A stretch of 64,000 bases of DNA from Pelobates cultripes (Eukaryota; Chordata; Amphibia; Anura; Pelobatidae). A program made the translations under genes and the position numbers. Positions within the stretch are counted from its first letter, which is position 1; each line of letters begins with the position of its first letter. The stretch covers positions 108,485,665 through 108,549,664 of the forward strand of contig OW240912.1 in the NCBI GenBank assembly GCA_933207985.1, read 5' to 3'. This document shows, in pieces, positions 60,004-64,000 of the stretch. The notes beneath the pieces are model-generated. The model ran no database searches. It saw only the letters and a list, made by a program, of their open reading frames with translations, and was not told the origin of the DNA.

Positions 60004-60187
60004 TCCAGGCACTCAAGGTAATAAAGCCACAGGCAGTTTTATTGGAACAAAAAGAGCAGCAACGTTTCGGCCTGCTAAGAGGTCTTTTTCAAGCTTGACA
60101 AAGACCTCTTAGCAGGTTGAAACGTTGCTGATCTTTTTGTTCCATTAAAACTGCCAGCGGCTTCAACACTTGGAGTGCCTGGAGAAT
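60004..60187. repeat. Small foldback element
   Basis: CTCCAGGCACTCAAGG...GCAACGTTTCGGCCTGCTAA and its complement form two ~80-bp arms around CAAGCTTGAC. Same core as the element at 15388-16458. Confidence 0.75.
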
Positions 60188-60189
60188 TT

Positions 60190-62800
60190 TAATTTTTTAA
60201 TTTTTTTGAAATTCTTTATTTTTATTGTGCACATGTAATAACACAAGCTTGTCGTGCCACAACAGCAATGACAGGCATAATCATGGCATACAGTTGATGA
60301 ACAGTGGTGTGACATTTTAGATACTGGCACATTTTTTATTTTTTTTATATTCTTTGTTTTTGTGTGCAAGGAACATGCAGTTACAATTGCTTCTGTAATG
60401 CCCCAACAGCATATACTCGCGTTTAGACAATAATCATCTAGTTGGTAGGCATGACAGGAATATACATTGCACATTTTTTATTTAGTGACGTGAAGGATAG
60501 TCGAGCTGAAGTCGTTTTTGAAAACATGCTCTTATCAGTTAGAGTGAGTCATTAGTCTAAGCCATTCACTCCGAGTCACAAGAAACACAAAAAACAGGAG
60601 CCTATGCATGCGTGCAGTGTAAAGTGTTCAGGTAACATGTTGTGTGTCTTGTTCAGGCGTTTGGAGTAGGCGAGACCCCCCATTCTGTGTGCGTGTGAGA
60701 GGACGTGTCTATTGTGTGTGGATATGGAGGAGATCGTCAGCAGCAAGAAAAGCGAATAAGGAGAAGAAGAAAGAAAAAAAACAAAAAAAAACAACAATAC
60801 CCAATCGCTCAGGTTACACCAACACAAGAAGAAGGACATAAACATTGCATCAGAAAAAACTAGTTACGGCGCACTCAGACTTGTAAATAAATAACTAAGA
60901 AGGCTAACGCCTATCTAAGAATAAATATGGGGATTTAGTTCCACCATATGGCCATATGATGTTAAGCCCACTACTACTTCAAAGTACCCCAATATCAGTG
61001 GGTTCTACGCTAATAACAAAAATGTGGGAGATAAATTAAATAGTACTAGTGCTAAACATAAGCTACAGTGTATTGAATTCATTTCTTTGTAAGAGCAAAG
61101 TGAGTATACAATAGTGATAAAAGCAATTAAAAACAGTGTAACAACTAAACAAAGTGTTGGTGCTTGAATGAGTATACTCAACTGATATTGGGGTACTTTG
61201 AAGTAGTAGTGGGCTTAACATCATATGGCCATATGGTGGAACTAAATCCCCATATTTATTCTTAGATAGGCATTAGCCTTCTTAGTTATTTATTTACAAG
61301 TCTGAGTGCGCCATAACTAGTTTTTTCTGTATGAATTTTGGTCACTGCGGCAGCACCTTTCATGTATACGGGTGTGCCCCCAATCTCTCCTTTGTGCAAT
61401 TATATTTGGAATCCAGACCAGATTCCTTTGGGGTTAAGCACCCCGCCCAGGCCCCCCAGCTTCAGAGACCTCTTTAGAGGTGGCCACAGGTGTGTATAAA
61501 TAGGAGGAGTTTTATAGTCATGTCACTTTTATTATTTTCTTTATGCAGCACAGATATTATCTGCAAATGTGAGTATACTCATTTAAGCACCAACACTTTA
61601 ATTGTTTAGTTGTTACACTGTTTTTAATTGCTTTTATCACTATTGTATACTCACTTTGCTCTTACAAAGAAATGAATTCAATACACTGTAGCTTATGTTT
61701 AGCACTAGTACTATTTAATTTATCTCCCACATTTTTGTTATTAGCGTAGGACCCACTGATATTGGGGTACTTTGAAGTAGTAGTGGGCTTAACATCATAT
61801 GGCCATATGGTGGAACTAAATCCCCATATTTATTCTTAGATAGGCATTAGCCTTCTTAGTTATTTATTTACAAGTCTGAGTGCGCCGTAACTAGTTTTTT
61901 CTGTATGAATTTTGGTCACTGCGGCAGCACCTTTCATGTATACGGGTGTGCCCCCAATCTCTCCTTTGTGCATAAACATTGCATCAGGCAAAGTGTAATC
62001 AACATCTCCTAGTGTCATTCAGCCGGCCCAAAACAACTGGGTTTGGTATATGTGGTACCGTGGCTTCGGCTGGGCATGGGAGAGTCCTGAGGTGTGAGCT
62101 GGTGTGCTGCTGCATCTTGGATATGCTCCATGAGGTTGGTACATGAGCGAGGTTCAGTTCTCTTTTGTTCTGTTGCATGGTGGTTTTAGTGAGGCATGTC
62201 TGCCTATTGTCCCCTTGAGTTGCAGCTCGTTTCGCGCCTTCCGTGGTTATTTCACGGTCCTGCTGTGTGTCTGCGGTCTTGGTGTGTCGCGTTTTTAGTA
62301 CTGCTGGGAAGGGGATGCCGTTTGATAGGCTGGAGGGGGACGCAACGCTGTGCCCTGGGGTCCAGCCCCCTGACTCTTTCTGAGAGTAGGTAGTTCGGAG
62401 TAGGGCGCCGGTGTCAGTTGCTGTGGTGCCGCCATTTGTTTGGCGACTCCCCTCCTCTTCTCCCGTCTGCCTCTGAAGGCAAGTGTCTAATTGGGGCCCC
62501 GCAATGCTTACTTGTTGCTGGTTGCTATGCGTGTCTGGCCAGTCTGGATCAGTGGTCTGTTTCGGGCTCCGACATCTTAGATTTTGGCTTACTTAGTGGC
62601 CTGGTGTTGCTTCCGACGTGGCTGTGGGGTAAGGACTGGGGTCACCCCCCCTCTCCCGGTTTAGAGGGGGGGGATCAGGACCAGGTCCGCATAGGTTCAG
62701 CGTGTCTGTCGGGCATCGTTAGGCAGGATAGTGGAGCAGCAGCCATCCACTCACCGCCAGGCAAGGTCCTGCCTGATTCAGCAGAGATCTCCCCTTTGAG
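60190..62800 (-). mobile_element. LINE-derived block, minus strand, interrupted
   Basis: TTGAAATTCTTTATTTTTAT at 60208 and TTCTTTGTTTTTGTGTGCAA at 60351 are reversed L1-like 3' ends, like the one at 36560. GC-rich sequence with ATGGCGGC-type words on the minus strand (62300-62800) looks like LINE 5' or ORF1-region DNA. A palindromic insertion occupies 60854-61970. Coding content is too decayed to assign. Confidence 0.4.
60854..61970. mobile_element. Palindromic composite insertion with 17-bp duplication
   Basis: CATAAACATTGCATCAG flanks the insert at 60837-60853 and 61971-61987. The inserted 1117 bp consist of an inverted block (about 60854-61165), a forward block of ~220 bp (about 61172-61394, starting CTGATATTGGGGTACTTTG), a unique middle with TATAAATAGGAGGAG (61395-61570), the complement of the first part (61571-61750), and a second forward block (61756-61970). 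No protein is encoded. Confidence 0.75.
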
Positions 62801-63235
62801 GGACTAGAACTCCGGGAGCAAGCCTCTCCTCGGTTCCGGTGGCCCTTGCACACCGAGGGTCACAGTGGTTGGTGGTTTAATTTGTAGAAAATCACGTTTT
62901 ACAGGCTTAATGGATCGTTGTTTGCAGGAGCTGATCTTTCCTGCAACCTTCAGCTTGGCGGCCCGGCCCGGGAATTTCTTGTGTTGTATTATCGTTGTGG
63001 GATTGCTGGTCCTGCTCCAGAGCACCGGGTGGCTGCTGGGATTGAGTGCTGCTAACAATTAAAAGTGATGTCACCTATATAATGTTTCCTTAAATCCAAT
63101 CATACAGAATTACACAATAGTATTGGTCATCTTTCTCACTTGACTGTTGACTAGTACAGAAACACTCAGAGCAATCTGAAACCTACTTTAGTTTAACGCT
63201 TGCATGACTTTCTTATTTGTGGGTCATAAAATGAA

Positions 63236-63335
63236 NNNNNNNNNNNNNNNNNNNNNNNNNNNNNNNNNNNNNNNNNNNNNNNNNNNNNNNNNNNNNNNNN
63301 NNNNNNNNNNNNNNNNNNNNNNNNNNNNNNNNNNN
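63236..63335. other. Assembly gap (100 N)
   Basis: Exactly 100 Ns, a conventional scaffold gap of unknown true size. The open frame that spans it is meaningless. Confidence 0.99.
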
Positions 63336-63539
63336 AACAGACCCAGCAACGTTTTTTGGGGGGGGGGTTTCTAGCAGTTGGCGGTAACTTAAAAATTAAA
63401 TGTCTGGACTCAGCTTGCACTGTTGTTGGAACTTGTCCATCTCCATAAATTGTTAAGGAAATTATTTTCAACTGAAATTGGAGAAAGGTGGTTTTCCCTG
63501 GATTATTTAAAAAAAAAAAGCAAAAATGAGTTGTGGGTT

Positions 63540-63895
63540 GCTATTTGCATCAGATAGATAGCCACCTTTTTATACCATGCTTTGGTTTTTCGTAAAATAA
63601 GATATGGTAGCATCAGCTAATCAGCCAAATCAACACCCCCATGTACTTATTATACGCCCTGATGCAAACTGGTTTGGACTCTAATCTGCCCCGGACAGAG
63701 ACGTCTGACATGCGTTCATCATGGATGGTAGTTAGCATGTTGACATCCTTCCTGTCCCTACATTTTAGTGCAAGCACTTCAGCTTTGAAAAGTGCTTTAC
63801 ATTCGCCTTTTTTAAATTTTGCCTCTATGAGAGATCGTGGAAAGTCCTATCGTATTGGGGGTGATCTCTTGGGTGACAGAGGGTATTGTCACTGA
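63540..63895 (-). pseudogene. piggyBac-like transposase fragment
   Basis: On the minus strand: KKGECKALFKAEVLALKCRD, then RKDVNMLTTIHDERM, then CIRAYNKYMG and, after a frameshift, GVDLAD and RKTKAWYKK. This is the order seen in piggyBac/PGBD4-type transposases, where the MLSTIH, YNKYMGGVD and KWYKK motifs end the catalytic domain; GVDLAD carries the last catalytic Asp. A TAG stop near 63850 and the frameshift near 63650 show it is dead. It is a plausible relative of the source of the TTAA MITEs in this window. Confidence 0.75.
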
Positions 63896-64000
63896 AATGT
63901 AAAAATTTCAGCAGTAACTCGTATCTGGCTCTAGGCATGGTTTGGGAGGACTAGACATTATTGGGTTGGTGCTCCATTATGATCGAATCAATGGCTTCTT

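Noticed and set aside
1..64000. CRISPR arrays, bacterial operons, riboswitches
   Set aside because: Repeat spacing is tandem without unique spacers, and genes are intron-split with vertebrate splice sites; nothing prokaryotic is present.

Overview
The window is a piece of a large, repeat-rich vertebrate nuclear genome, almost certainly an anuran amphibian. The reasons are short exons in kilobase introns, Tx1/L1-type LINEs, abundant hAT-like and TTAA-flanked MITEs, Ty3/gypsy and retroviral remnants, long GT/TATG microsatellites, and protein similarity to tetrapod ETV7 and BNIP5. The species cannot be named from the sequence alone. A run of 100 Ns at 63236-63335 marks a scaffold gap. Family comparisons below are from memory; no database search was run.

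Two host genes are supported, both on the + strand. (1) An ETV7 (TEL2) ETS-family gene: two exons encode the Pointed domain (1016-1180, 2013-2138), one encodes a linker with a PLNLS motif (5487-5657), and one encodes the C-terminal tail (16641-16767). The two exons expected for the DNA-binding ETS domain were not found between 5657 and 16641, although that interval has no Ns. (2) A complete BNIP5-like (C6orf222-like) gene of the BCL2L14/BNIP5 family: a TATA box near 44215, a non-coding first exon, five coding exons between 47471 and 51160 (393 codons), and a probable 3' UTR. ETV7 followed by BNIP5 in the same orientation matches human 6p21.31 as I recall it. It also parallels the ETV6-BCL2L14 pair on 12p13, which suggests an ancient paralogous block.

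Layout. 1-720: gypsy RNase H fragment and LTR. 1016-16767: ETV7, with a nearly complete Tx1/L1-like LINE (9110-15093, 15-bp target duplication) inside a Tc1-like element, plus a large foldback element (15388-16458). 17-25 kb: minisatellites, a hAT-like element with an 8-bp duplication (20126-21816), a gypsy LTR, and GT/CA arrays interrupted by a palindrome with degenerate telomeric repeats. 25123-26709: ORF1-only LINE inside another inverted-repeat element. 27.5-32.1 kb: TTAA MITE, duplicated hAT-like blocks and a second hAT-like element (30320-32096). 35-39.7 kb: minus-strand endogenous retrovirus remnant with another ORF1-only LINE nested in it. 42.2-43.2 kb: polypurine minisatellite carrying about 20 CACGTG E-boxes, about 1 kb upstream of the BNIP5 promoter. 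44.2-53.2 kb: BNIP5. 55-64 kb: tyrosine-recombinase fragment, a tandem pair of ~820-bp repeats, LINE tails, a palindromic composite insertion with a 17-bp duplication, and a broken piggyBac-like transposase after the gap.

The two host genes are independent: a transcription factor of the TEL group and a BH3-motif-containing putative apoptosis-related protein. Nearly everything else is transposon-derived, often nested two or three deep.
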